64,000 nt of DNA from Merluccius polli (GCA_030340625.1 JAOPHQ010002012.1:103501-167500), one strand, 5' to 3'; shown: positions 11,431 through 23,185, counted from the first letter of the stretch. Translations and numbers: made by a program. Notes: generated from the sequence alone by a model not told the origin.

Positions 11431-12476
11431 TTTGCATTCAAGACAACCTGCCACCGTCTGAAGAAGAAAACCACTTACTGGGACCATAATGACTCTCTGA
11501 AGAAATTCCGTGGTCACCTAGTGGCTATGATGGAGCGTCAAAGTATGCACCCTATAGATAAATCATTTTAAATCGCAATATTGGCGAGGACGGCTTTTCT
11601 TAAAAATATGTACATGGCAGTTGAACTATAAAGGCAGCAACTGTCTTTTGTGCCTTTTTTTGGATACATTTTTTGTTCATATATAGGCCTACCAGTGGCA
11701 TGCACAGACTTTTTGAAGGACAGGGGCGGAAAGAAAAAAAAGGGCACATATAGCGCGTCCTCACCACTGCAGAGGGCACTTTAGACACGTTTTATAAATA
11801 CAAATGGCACATTACATAGCCTTAAAACAGACTAACTAGACAGACTACTCAGGTTAGTTTGCTGTTAGGATCAGCATCCAGGAGAACTGTGGATTACAAT
11901 GTTGGATTGTGAAGAACACACAGCGACATGGATGTATGAATAAAAAAAAATACATATGGGGTCTGGGGTAAATGTTCAATTAAGTAGATGCCATTTCCTG
12001 TATTCTAGTGCATTTTAACACCATATTAGCACCAGATAATCCAAACTGGTTCTCTGAGATATAGTATAGAGATATAAGACATTTGCAATGTGATGAAATC
12101 AGACCGTCCTCCAACTCATACGCTCACTGTTGTCGTTTTGCATGCACCCGAATTTACGACTCATTACGTTTAGCGTAACCTCCGGCCCTAAAAGGCTGAC
12201 CCCACTTTTCGTTGTACAACCGTTAATATGTCACTTTATTAAGTTTTAAAAACATTTCAGGCGAGAAAGTAACAACGTAGATCCCAAATACGTAGTCAAT
12301 TTGTCCAAATATAGCCTATTTTAAAATGTGCTTCCGACGTTGCTATACAACTGTCATGCTAGCAACGGTACCTACGAAGTAAACTCATTTCCGGCTGTTT
12401 ACAAAATAAAAGCTTAGAGACAGTGACAATGCTTTTGTTTTGAAGACAGGATATGAAAACCTCTACTTCTAGCTAA

Positions 12477-13271
12477 GGCCCAATCCCATTTCTCTTTTTT
12501 ACCCCTACCCCTACCCCTTACCCCTACCCTTCTCTTTCGAGCGCCCCTCGGAACAGAGTGACAAGGGGTAGTGGTTGAAATCTTCCCCTATGAAATGGGA
12601 CAACCCTTCAAGACCCTGATACGTCATCAGTAGTCGTCGATGGCGTTTACGTAAACAGACGCGACGAGTTTGTTGCCGGACATTTCACTCACAATGCCAT
12701 CTTCAGCTGTGGTAAAATGTGAAAATGTGCTGCTGGATTATTTTCTAGCTTTATACAATGTACTTTCACTCACAAACCGTTGTTTACACGACGTTCTACT
12801 GACATCGTGAATAGCGATTCTTTTTTTTTCCGGAAATGCGTGTTATAACGATCATGGACGTCGTTAGACCTGGGCATTCCCCGAATAGCCCCGGAACCCT
12901 GTGGCGTGAAATAAAAAAAATACCCCCCCCCCCCCCCCCGTTACGATCGCCCCCCCCCCCCTCATTTCAATAGCGACGTCCATGATAACGATGCAATTAC
13001 ATATTCCTTTGCAACTGAGATATTCCAACGGATTTAAAAATGTTTACATGATTATTGATTGGAAATTCCTCAAACCCCTCCCTTTCAAGTGTGGTCCTAT
13101 GGACACAAGTCTGGTCCTGAGCTGACTTGCTGCCGAGGGGCTTTTTTAGTGGTGGATAGGCACTTTCCCATGCTTCCTAAGTATTGGGACTCCCTACCCC
13201 CTCGCGGGAACGCGCAAAATCTAGGGAGAAGGGCTCAAATCTAGGGCTAGGGTTTAAATTGGGACGGGCCC
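12477..13271. mobile_element. Nested Harbinger-like element with TAA target duplication
   Basis: The left end starts GGCCCAATCCC. The reverse complement of the right end starts GGGCCCGTCCC. Both are flanked by TAA (12474-12476 and 13272-13274), the 3-bp duplication type of PIF/Harbinger elements. Subterminal parts on both sides are rich in CCCTA-like blocks. Two C runs sit inside at about 12925-12960, with short inverted copies of atcatggacgtcg on either side. No transposase is seen, so it is non-autonomous. Confidence 0.62.
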
Positions 13272-13400
13272 TAACCCTAACCCCTAACTCTAAGCCTAAC
13301 CCTAACCCCTAACCCTAACCCTAAATATCACCCACAATGCTCATCGGCGAAAAACCCTAACCCTAACCGTTAATATCACCCACAATGGTCATCGGCGAAA
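13264..13400. repeat. Interstitial telomere-like repeats and a duplicated 30-bp block
   Basis: Degenerate (CCCTAA)n runs from about 13268 to 13326 and again briefly at 13354-13368. After each, the block atatcacccacaatg followed by tcatcggcgaaaa is repeated (about 13325-13353 and 13371-13400). Confidence 0.85.
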
Positions 13401-14489
13401 AGTGTCTGTATCCCCATGTCACGGACAGGGGGCGCTGGGGGCGCTCTTTGAAAAAAACGCTCCAGTGGGTTGTATTCTAGTGCATGAACAAACGACAACA
13501 GTGAGCGTATGAGTTGGAGGACTTGGATGAACTCGGTGAGAAATACAATTCTGTTGTGAACAATTGCCAAGTGGTTTGGAGGTTTGTCCATGTTGTTTTG
13601 AGAATATAATTTCTGTTTCAAGAAATGAGCCAAACCAATGGAGAAAAACTGTAAGATAGGGCCCGATAGTTTCTCTGATGACAGGGTCACGGATGGAATC
13701 AAGGAACTGAGAATTAAAAAAAACTACAACACAGATTCCACAGGGGGCCAAATTCCAAAAGCTGACTGGAGAATTTAAAATATGGCCACACAATGCATTG
13801 TTATCAATGAATGAATGCTGTGTTTTCAACATCAACAAAATAAATTGAATTAAAATTAAACAATATCAAAGCTTAAGCCATAGCTGTTGAAAAGTTCTGA
13901 GACACATTTACTGCTCCATGTTATAAATTACAACTCATTCATGTCTCTAAAATTAGCTAGCCTAAATGTATCTAGCCTTCACAAAATTCAGGAAATCTGC
14001 TTTGCACAGATGACTGCATTATCTTCTTTTATTGCAAAGTATATCATAATATACACTAAAGCTATATTCACAGTTTATAATGCTCACCCAGCTCTGTTCT
14101 ACTTAGCTGATCATCACACTGGTCTCTCTCTCCCTCTCAACTAGCTGCTAGCATTAGCCGCTAGCCTACTCAATAGCATTAGCCTACTAACAAGACTTTC
14201 TGTCCTTAACTTACAAGCTAAAGTTTAAAAGGCATTTTCAAGAAAGCATTTTTAAAAATGATCCCAGATGCTTAGCCCGGCAGGGAGTCAACTTAAACCT
14301 GGCGGAAACCCTGATATGCAATGCTAACCCAACTTTTAACTTTACTTGCTAGCTTTGAAAAGCTATTCCCACAAGACGTAGTGAGGTAGCTCCTCCTTAA
14401 ACATGCAATAGGCATCTCTACCTAATAATAGAACTTAGTTAACTTAAGTTAAAGTTAAGTTAATTTGAAGTTAACTTAATTTACTAGAA

Positions 14490-14800
14490 GAGGGCAGTTG
14501 AGTGTTTTTTCCACCCAAGAGGGCAATTTAGTGTATTTTGCCAACCAGGAGGGCACTTTAGTGAGTTTTGGCTCCCAAGAGGGCACTTGAGGGCACTTTA
14601 GCACGCGTTTTGGCTCCCAAGAGGGCACTTTAGCACGCGTTTTGGCTCCCAAGGGGGCACTTGAGGGCACTTTAGCACGCGCTTTGGCTCCCAAGAGGGC
14701 ACTTGAGCACACGTTTTGGCTCCCAAGAGGACACTTGAGGGCACATAAGCATGCGTTTTGGCTCCCAAGAGGGCACTTTAACACACGTTTTTCAACAATT
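14490..14800. repeat. Minisatellite based on ttttggctcccaagagggca
   Basis: About ten degenerate units of a 30- to 40-bp motif (ttggctcccaagagggcact followed by ttagcacgcg variants). It lies near the right end of the composite hAT-like element and supplies the repetitive minus-strand open frame across 14476-14862. Confidence 0.9.
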
Positions 14801-14872
14801 GGGCCACGAGGGGGGGGCAATCGCCCCCCCCTGCCCCCCCTGCCCCCCCCCCTGCACGTCACTGAGGCCTAC

Positions 14873-15757
14873 CTAACTTCTGGTTTCCGTCGTGATACTG
14901 GCTCATCTCGTCTAAATAAATGCAAATCTAATCAAGGTCTACAAATGACTTCTGTTAAGGACTACATAAGAGTGGCTTCATCACAGAGCATTGTTCAGTT
15001 CCCCACGACTCTCATGTAACAATTTTATTTCAAAACACCCCCTTTCAGTTGATTGCAATTAACTGATTACAGTAATTATGAAATCCGAAGAATCTTAAGG
15101 TCAGATTTATCATGCAGAAAACGTGTATTTGACCTGAGAAAAATCGAGAGAAATATAATATGCACACTTTTAGGGTCTAATTACTTTCTATTATTACTTT
15201 CTAAACTTAAGCATACACTTTGGGATAGAAAAAGAACAAATATAATATAGATGTACAAAAATGCCCCAATATATATATATATGTAATCGTGATGTTACAA
15301 ATGGGCACATTAATGTGTACATAGCAGTGGTCATGTTTCAGGATATCAACATAAACAAGCACAAGTTGAATACCTTTTCATGTGTGTACATAGGATAGGC
15401 CTACATTTAATGATATGGTATGAGAATATTGAAACAGTACTTTTCATCATCAATGTCAATATACACTGGTCCCAAAAAGGGAGACGCAAACAAAAGAAAA
15501 TGTCCCTGTTTGGACTTTATTTTTATGTTGTACTTTGTACTATTTTATTTAACTTTGAACAATAGCTTAGTTTATGAACGATGTACATCACGGGCTATTG
15601 GTCTATTAATACCACTGCCATCTCAGCTGAGCTCCCACAGGGCAGAGATTTGCGCAAAATGTTCAGGACGGATGGGTTGACGCATGACGCATGAACTGTC
15701 CAAAGAACCCCATGCAACTGAATCCGATTTTGTACATTTTTGTTTTTTAAAATGTCA
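14873..15757. other. Region 3' of the receptor gene
   Basis: AT-rich sequence with a short (AT)n at 15272-15290. It should contain the 3' UTR of the minus-strand receptor gene. A possible AATAAA signal on the minus strand lies near 15544-15549, which I cannot confirm. Confidence 0.4.
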
Positions 15758-15991
15758 TTATCTGGCCTCGGACAGGCTCTTGAAGCTGATGTACATGGAG
15801 CTGACCATGGTGGCGTCCTCCTGGACGGCGGACTCCTTGGCGTCCGCGTCCTTGTGCGCGTGCGCGCCGCCCCAGCAGAGCGCGCCCACCCTGGCGGGCA
15901 GGTTGCCGCTGAACAGCAGGTAGATGCAGGGGTTGGCGCAGCTGTTCAGGCTGGCCAGCAGCATCAGGATGGTGAAGGCTGCCGCTGGGAA

Positions 15992-16079
<88 letters not shown>

Positions 16080-17397
16080 CAAACAAGGATCAATATAATA
16101 AAAATGAAACAAACCCAAATGTGTGTTTCATTTAGACCGATAAATGATCGGAACAATAGAATTGAGATGACGCTTTTGGGTCTCACCGTCAGAGACAATA
16201 AAACGGCAGGCACCACCACCACATAAAACACACGTTTTTTTTGTGTTTGATTGCAGCAGTTAATCAGCAGGTACTAGCTTGTATCCAAAGCGACTTAACA
16301 GATAGAGTTTAATATCTAATGAATATGTCAATTAACGAGCAGATGGACTGTGGACATTTGGAGGTGGACTGTGGTGGACATTTGGACACCCCAGAACCCA
16401 GAGCACCACAGACAGACAGATAATTTCCAAACAAACGCACACACACACACACTTTACAGCCACCACTCTCAGACACAGACTCACTCTCCGTGGGCGCCTC
16501 GGAGTCCCACACGGACCAGAGCTGCGCGGTGAAGAAGGGCGCCCAGCACACCACGTAGGCGGCCACGATCACCACAGTCATCTTCACCGTCTTCACCCTG
16601 GCCTTGGACACGCCGCCCACGCCGCTCGCCCTGGACGGCACCGCGTTGCCGCTCGCCCTGGACGCCGCCGCCGCCTGGTGCATCTTGGCGTGGAAGTTGA
16701 CGTGCACCGCGCGGCAAATGCGCACCTGGCACACGACCACGGTGACCACGGGCAGCACGAAGATGACCAGCGTGGTCCACGTCACGTAGGCGCGCGGACC
16801 CCACGGCTGCACGAAGTGCGCCCAGCAGTCAAACACACCTGGCGCGACCTCGGCGCGCGAGAAGATGAACACCTGCGGCGCGGCGCCCACGAAGGAGACG
16901 CACCAGGCGGCGCAGATGGGCGCGTCCCAGCGCCGCCGCTGCGCGCAACCGCCGCGCCGCTGGTGCTGGAACGACACCATGGGGTGGCACACGGCCTGGT
17001 ACCGGTCCACGGTCATGGCCACGATCATGTAGGTGGAGGCGAACATGCCCACCACCTGCAGGTACTTGACGCCGCGGCATACGACGTCCGGCCCGGCGAA
17101 GCGGTCCGCCACGTCCCACAGGAGCTGCGGGCCCACCTGGAAAAAGGTGACCACCAGGTCGGCGACGCACAGGTGCAGGACGAAGACGCGCATGCGGGAG
17201 AGCCGCGTCCGCGTTTGCGTCCGCCGCCGCCACAGGACCAGGAGCAGAGCCGCGTTCAGGGTCCCGGCGCTGATGAAGATGACGGAGAGCAGGGCGATCT
17301 CCACCTGGGCCAGGCGCGCGTCCCGAGGCGGGTCCCCGCCAGGTGGCCCACGGTCCAGGCTGACGTTGGTCGTGTTTGGACCACCGAACCAAGACAT
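15758..17397 (-). CDS. V2-type vasotocin/vasopressin receptor (GPCR)
   Basis: Two coding exons on the minus strand, 17397-16485 and 15984-15758, give 379 residues. The product is a class A seven-transmembrane receptor for a vasopressin/vasotocin-type nonapeptide. Visible features are NTT and NVS glycosylation sites at residues 8 and 11, Cys107 and Cys191 for the extracellular disulfide, DRY at 131-133, CWAP in TM6 (about 284-287) and NPCIY in TM7 (322-326). The DCWAHFVQPWG segment in loop 2 and VWDSEAPTE before TM7 point to the V2 class, which in known members couples to Gs and cAMP. The intron falls between TM6 and TM7, as I recall for vasopressin receptors. The donor is agtgagt, phase 1. 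I start at the ATG at 17397, which has G at -3; the frame stays open upstream but only from a TTG. The C-tail has one membrane-proximal Cys rather than the usual pair. Which V2 paralogue this is cannot be settled by eye. Confidence 0.93.
15994..16076. repeat. (CA)n tract directly upstream of the receptor's splice acceptor
   Basis: 83 bp of pure CA on the plus strand, (TG)n in the transcript. Only nine bases (tccttcccag region, 15985-15993) separate it from exon 2. Confidence 0.97.
16255..16350 (-). mobile_element. SINE tail fragment in the receptor intron
   Basis: The string tgtatccaaagcgacttaac followed by caattaacgagcag matches the tail and body of the recurring SINE read in reverse. It lies in the 500-bp intron (15985-16484). 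Confidence 0.5.
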
Positions 17398-18121
17398 TGC
17401 CAGAACCAAGGTTTGCTCTTTTGAAGAAGTAGTGTGGGTCAAGTCTGGAGGCTGTGCCGTGGAGAAGACATGACACCTGTGTTCTTCTAGTTTGAGGGAT
17501 GCATCATCAGCATCAGCATCAGGACCTGCTGGTTCCTTATGGATGTGTTGGTGTCATCGTCTTGGTGGGAGGTGAAGTGACGTGGGACGTGAGGAGGACA
17601 GGTGTGTGTGTGTGTGTGGAGACTGACTCCACATTGCAGGCTTTTATCTCCACCACCCCGGGAAGGAGGAGCAACCCCAGCGTGTGACTCAAAACCGAGA
17701 TTGAGAGGTTTCACGCCGAGGTCTCATGTTGGATATTCATTTGATGTTCAACATTTGGCGCAGGTGTGGAAAGGCTCGTTAGGGAACTGGGATTAAGTAG
17801 GCTACCTTAATTATCAAGATTTTTTTTTTTTTTTTTAATGTTGGATGAAATATTATTTTTAGTCCCTAAAGTTAGTCACCGTTTGATTGAAATCAATAAA
17901 TATAATTTTAAAAAAGTCTCAATGTTTGAAATATTCGACATAAACACCAAACCAAAGCCAAATTATTCTACTGCTACTATTCTACTGACATGTATGGACA
18001 GAACAAGGTTGTGGATGGAGGGCAGATATTAGTAGAATAATTTGGCGTTTCTGTTATATTTCACTTTTATTGTTTAAACTGAGATTGATTGATTTCTACT
18101 TGAAGCCTGAATTGTGACTAA

Positions 18122-18176
<55 letters not shown>

Positions 18177-19262
18177 AAAGGACAGATATTGTTACAATAA
18201 TATACATGTACTACTTTGGTATTTTTGCAACAATGTGAATATCTATAAATGTCACCAAACTATTATTTCATCCGACATAAAAAAAAAAGTTGTGGGAAGA
18301 GCCACTTTTTTTCTTGATAATGAAAGTATTTTACCCCAGTTTCCTAATGAGCCAAATGTTGAAGATCAAATTAATATTGAATATGAAACTAAATTCAGCT
18401 GTCACTTGTCATTTAGAGGTTCGCCATTCATAGGAAACATGGCAATTATGACTTACGATTGCCTTGAGCCTTCAGATTTACAACTTACAGGTTGGACCGT
18501 AATGGAAAACATTTTTTATTAATTCAATAGGAAATACGTATTTATTATAGCACATGTATTTATTAAATGCAAAAAAAACAAAAATCTTTTGTTATCCAAT
18601 TAAATAAAATATAACCACTATATGGTTGTGTGTATAATACTTGGACCTATAAATGTAGTGATAAAGTATTTTTGTAGTCCAGCTAATTCATTACTCAACG
18701 ACTGGAAATAGCATTATAGCAAAAAAGAAAGTCATTAGGACTGATGCATTGGTCATCATCTTTAGCCCATCGTGTTCTCTCCCAATTACTTTGAGAGCCA
18801 TAAATAAATAAACTAAAATGGCGCCACAATAACACAGATGGGATGCAATCTATTGCTTTTGTCATTAACAAAGTTTTCTCATATGGTCGCAGCTGTGAGG
18901 CTGGCAGCAAACCAGTTAAATGTGCTTGAGGACGCCGATAAAAAAACAAAACCAAAAAAAAAACTATTGGCCAATGAGGAGACTAATTTGGAACAGCAGT
19001 GGGTGCACCCAGGCCCAGTAAAGATCGTCTTCATCCATCGATTATTTGGTGTGTGCGCGTGTGTCTGAGAATATCCACATGATGGTCGAACACCGTGCAG
19101 CTCAACCGTCCCTGCACATCTGCTGCCGCTTTCTGTCCACAGGCGCCTCCCCGAATTAAACAATCCCACACAGAAAGTGAAAAAACAACCCCACACACAC
19201 ACAGACCAACACCACCACCCCCCCCCCCCCCCCTCCTCCTCACTGAATGTCCTCCCGATGGA
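17398..19262. other. Receptor upstream region and trnt1 downstream region
   Basis: Contains a T16 run (about 17820-17836), a pure (TA)n tract at 18127-18173 and AT-rich unique sequence. It should hold the receptor 5' UTR/promoter and the trnt1 3' UTR, but no core promoter motif stands out. A C15 run lies at about 19218-19233. Confidence 0.4.
18127..18173. repeat. (TA)n microsatellite
   Basis: About 47 bp of uninterrupted TA. Confidence 0.95.
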
Positions 19263-21474
19263 TCAGTGCTTAACATAGCTGAGCAGCTCCTCCTTGTCCA
19301 TCTGGTAGCGACTCTTCTTCCACACATCCCGGAGCTCCTGCAGCACGCTGCCTAACTCCTTGCCCGGGTTGACGCCCAGGTTCCTCAGGTCGTGTCCGCT
19401 GATGGGGAAGCGCGGGGTGGACCAGGGGGTGAGCTCCGCCAGCAGCCGGGCCTCGCCCTGGTACTTCAGCAGCTCGCACACCTTGAGTTTGGTGTCCAAC
19501 TCGCGATTCTGGGAGGGAAGATGGTGAGATGAGTATGAATATAATAATTTAATATTTTCTCATTTTTTCATCACTTTACTGTTATGCAGCCTTTAAAGCC
19601 AGGAAAAGACAACATTTATGCAATATCACAATACTACAATATCCAAAATCTAATCTAGTCTCATATCACGATATCAATATAATATTGATATATTGCCCAG
19701 CCCTACACAAAAGGCTGACTTATGCTTCTTCGTTGGGTCTCTCTATGTCACCTGCGTAGCCCACAGAGACATCTGCCGTAGTTTATGGGTATCTCTCCAA
19801 AAACATAACTGCAAAATGTTGGGCCACGGGAAAGAAGTTAAGGACTGAGGATTTTCCTGCTACACTTTTTGGTTAATTTCTGGAGCAAACCTGAAGGTAA
19901 ACAAACTAGATGTCACAAAATGTGCAGCACAATATCCTTGAGGCTGTCCACATGCAGAATCACAGAAACAATAAATGCAAGCACAGGTCATGCACTGTGT
20001 ACCAGCATCTTATTTAACACAGAAGGTGTAGAACTCGGCCTAAAGCAATTTCAAATGTAACCGTGCCCTCCTGGGAGGATGTGTCAGGGAGGAATCACAG
20101 AGGATCCACACAGATGACTCACGTCGATGATGAAGTCCGTAAAGGGGGTGAGGCTGTCCGGGTTGTCCGGACACTTGTGGAGGTCTCGTCTGTGTTTCAC
20201 CAGGAACTGAGCCAGTGTCTTCTCCTCTTTGGACACCTTGAGTCTCAGGTCCATCTTGTCCACCTCCGCGGGCCGGCGCAAAAACGCGACCAGGATGGTC
20301 ATGGGCTTAGGGGAATGGCCCTTGGCATTCTGCCACACGCGTTTCATCTCCGCGACGTTGCCATCTGGTGGTAAACCTGGGGAGGTGTGCCACATGAGTG
20401 CCTGCCTGTGAGCGACTGAAACACCACACTGAATGTAGTCCATTCACTTTCATTAGGAAGTGCCCAAATATTAATGCAAATCCTGCTGATATACATATAT
20501 TCCAAATATTTGGCCACCCCTGTTTATGCACTTTGCCACCTAATCATGCGATGAAGTGATCCATTTACTCTAATCAGCTGCCACATTATTTAAGACCGTC
20601 ACCCTAATAAGAATGACTCAATTAAATGTAATCCATGTTTCTTGCTTATGCAAAAGTTGGTCGAGGCATTTATTTTCTCGTCTGAGAAACAAACATGTTC
20701 TATTGCAACATAACACAGCAATGAATGCATGCATACTGTCACAAGCATTGGGTATACCACGGCAACCTGCAACCAATCACCCTCCTGCTCCGCTCTTACC
20801 CATGTACTGGGCCAGTCCCAGGTCATACATGAGCTCAAGCAGGTGATCGGCATGGCTGCCCATCAACATCTTCTTCAGCTCCACCCAGATCCTCTCTCCG
20901 GAGATGCCCGCCAGGCCAGAGGCGTTGTTCCTGATGGCGTCTAGAGTCTCAGGCTCGTGGTTGTCAGGCTCCTGCACCACTCTGGCATAGAACCTGGGGG
21001 GGGGGGGGGGGGGGGGGGGGGGGTGGGGTCACAGAGAAGAGTATGGGACTATTAGGGTGAGGAACAGGGGGTGGGGGAAGACAAAAAAAAAAAGGGCAAC
21101 CTCTGCCTCATGTATAACATTATAAAATTACTCAAGTATTTCAATTAAATTCACCATGAGACAACAGATGCACATCAAAGTCTTCGAATATTATTTAGAA
21201 AAACAGAAGACTTTGATGTTTGTTGTTTTGCTGATGCTACCAGTAATGGACCTACCAGGTTAAATTGACCAATCTCACAACAACCTGCCTTTTCACCTGA
21301 AGTAGCGAAGGATCCTCAAGTAGTCCTCCTGGATCCTTTGTTCAGCACTGCCAACAAACCGGACTCTGCGGTTCTGCAGGTCTTCATAACCATTGTGATA
21401 GTCGTATAGGGTTCCATCCAACCCTGCGGGACAACGTTTCAACCAATTGTACCGTGTTAATTTGTGTGAGATAT

Positions 21475-21510
<36 letters not shown>

Positions 21511-22315
21511 ATAATATAACGGGAAAAGTGTGCAGAGTTGGAATCAGAATGACGAGTTTAGCTGAATTATTATTATTATTTGCATTATACTATTATTTTA
21601 GTGGTCTGGCGGTGAGATACCTAAAAACATGGAGTTGATGGTGAGGTCTCTGCGCTCGGCGTCCTTCTCCCAGTCGGTGGTGAACTCCACCTCGGCGTGC
21701 CGTCCGTCCGTCTGGACGTCCACCCGGAGAGTGGTCACCTCAAAGTTCTCGTCGTGAAGCTGCCAACAGTAGACATCACCGTGCCAATGGAGGACCAGAG
21801 CCAGTTAGCAAACTGCTTCCAAGCAAGGTCAATACATCTGCTCAACACATCCACCAATAAAGTTATATACTGTTCAGGGACATTCAATAGTAGTGCACAA
21901 TAATTGACACACCAATAAACACTATTGTGTTGCTGTGTGATACATCGCATTTTCCAATTCCAATGTAAAACCTGTATTATTTTTCTGATTGACCTACCTT
22001 CCCCAATACCAAATGCCCAACATGCCCATGTCCTTCACACTGAACTAGACCAGGACCACCCCCTCCCGAGAGTCTTACCCTGGCAGTGATGGTCCCGTGC
22101 TTCTCTCCTTTGTTGTTGATCATCCTGATCCCCGCAGACAGGAACATGCGCTTCATCTCCTCCGGGGTGGCCGTGGTGGCGAAGTCCACATCCTCCGGCC
22201 GCTTGCCGGACAGCAGGTCCCGGACGGCCCCCCCGGCGATTCTCAGCTCAAACTGGTGCTTTTCAAACAGACCTGGAGGTGGGCATAAACACAGTGACAT
22301 GGGAGGTCAGGTGCT

Positions 22316-22389
<74 letters not shown>

Positions 22390-22526
22390 GTCGTACCTGC
22401 CACACCGTTCAGTCCATCCGACAACAAGGACTGAAACTCACTGGTCTTCAGCTTCATGGTGAGGGGACGTCTCCAAACTGGACTTGGTCTCCTGGTCAGC
22501 AGAGGGCTAATTATCCTGCGCAACAT
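19263..22526 (-). CDS. trnt1: CCA-adding tRNA nucleotidyltransferase 1, mitochondrial/nuclear
   Basis: Seven coding exons on the minus strand: 22526-22397, 22272-22079, 21759-21621, 21423-21297, 20993-20800, 20376-20123 and 19508-19263. All have GT-AG borders in consistent phase. They give 427 residues against about 434 in human. The enzyme adds CCA to tRNA 3' ends without a template in mitochondria and in the nucleus/cytosol. Visible motifs are GGAVRDLL (57-64), the metal-binding pair in EDVDFATT (Asp71 and Asp73), ERRDLTINSM (motif C) and EDYLRILRYFRF (motif D). The first 23 residues are Arg-rich without acids, a likely mitochondrial presequence. A second ATG at residue 24 (MKLKTSEF) could give the extramitochondrial form, as I recall for vertebrates. 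The ATG at 22526 directly follows a plausible acceptor (cgcctag), so a 5' noncoding exon is likely. Confidence 0.96.
20996..21023. repeat. G28 run forming the polypyrimidine tract of trnt1 exon 5
   Basis: 28 consecutive G on the plus strand. In the trnt1 transcript this is C28 followed immediately by AG and the exon that starts at 20993. Confidence 0.93.
21477..21509. repeat. (GATA)n microsatellite in a trnt1 intron
   Basis: About eight GATA units between trnt1 exons 3 and 4. Confidence 0.93.
22317..22386. repeat. (GT)n filling trnt1 intron 1
   Basis: 70 bp of pure GT within the 124-bp intron 22273-22396, so more than half of the intron is repeat. The donor gtacga lies nine bases away. Confidence 0.96.
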
Positions 22527-22557
22527 CTAGGCGAGAAAAGCGATCGGGTGTTAGTCT

Positions 22558-22560
<3 letters not shown>

Positions 22561-22624
<64 letters not shown>
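22561..22624. repeat. (AT)n microsatellite upstream of the trnt1 start codon
   Basis: 64 bp of pure AT, probably within the 5' UTR intron proposed for trnt1. Confidence 0.96.
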
Positions 22625-22626
<2 letters not shown>

Positions 22627-22825
22627 TGTACATCCAACCTTGCTCTCCACATTCAGCAACCATGAAAGTCAAGTCATGAGCAGCAAGCAACGAGTTTGTG
22701 GACAATGTTGCGGCAAACCACGTGACTCCGTACGAGCTAAACATGTGCTAAACACTAAAGCCTCTCTCTCTGCCTCCCTTTTCCTCACCCACATAGGAGG
22801 ATAAAACAACGGTCACAAAACCTAC

Positions 22826-23040
22826 CAGATAGCGAGGACTTAAGACTCATCCACATGTTAGTCCGTGACATCCTTCAGCCACTTGCTTCCTAGCACAGCG
22901 TAACAGGAAGTGTTTTCACCGACCGCGTGTGGCGTTCGACCAATGGGCGCCCGCTTCGTCAAAACGGGGCGGGGCTTAGGTCAGGAGTTTGAACGGGAAG
23001 TCTCGCGTTGTTATCGTTGCGTTGTTTTAATCCGGATGGA
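22826..23040 (-). promoter_or_regulatory. trnt1: Probable trnt1 5' noncoding exon and promoter
   Basis: On the minus strand a good donor (atctg then gtaggt) ends at 22826 and pairs with the acceptor immediately before the ATG at 22526, giving a 299-bp intron. Upstream, 22915-23000 is GC- and CpG-rich with a CCAAT-box sequence at about 22940-22944. This suggests a TATA-less housekeeping promoter. The transcription start is not determinable here. Confidence 0.42.
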
Positions 23041-23185
23041 GTTCAAATAACCAGAATATTATACAGTGCAGCATTTAGTAAAGCATGTCATTCGGAAAAG
23101 CACCATTATGATATAAAACAAAGTGCCATTTGAAAATAAAACTTGTCATTATGAAATAAAAAATGAAATTAATTATTTAGTAATT

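Larger units (their letters stand above)
11693..14864. mobile_element. Composite hAT-like element with perfect 8-bp target duplication
   Basis: The left end CAGTGGCATGCACAG and the reverse complement of the right end CAGTGACGTGCAGGG form terminal inverted repeats. The flanking 8 bp are identical: aggcctac at 11685-11692 and 14865-14872. This is the hallmark of hAT insertion. The 3.17 kb between them contains a nested second transposon (12477-13271), a second pair of inverted arms (12106-12147 and 13479-13522), telomere-like repeats and a minisatellite. No complete transposase frame is visible; minus-strand open frames over 13376-13838 carry no domain that I recognise. Confidence 0.82.

Noticed and set aside
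16678..17424. 248-residue plus-strand open frame opposite receptor exon 1
   Set aside because: It is the antisense shadow of a very GC-rich real exon and has no recognisable domain.
17398..17442. Upstream extension of the receptor to 17442
   Set aside because: The frame stays open, but the codon at 17440-17442 is TTG. The first ATG in frame is at 17397 with a good context.
18235..18522. 95-residue plus-strand open frame of fairly protein-like composition
   Set aside because: I do not recognise it. It is isolated, AT-rich, starts near a (TA)n tract and has no convincing splice signals. A protein search could reopen it.
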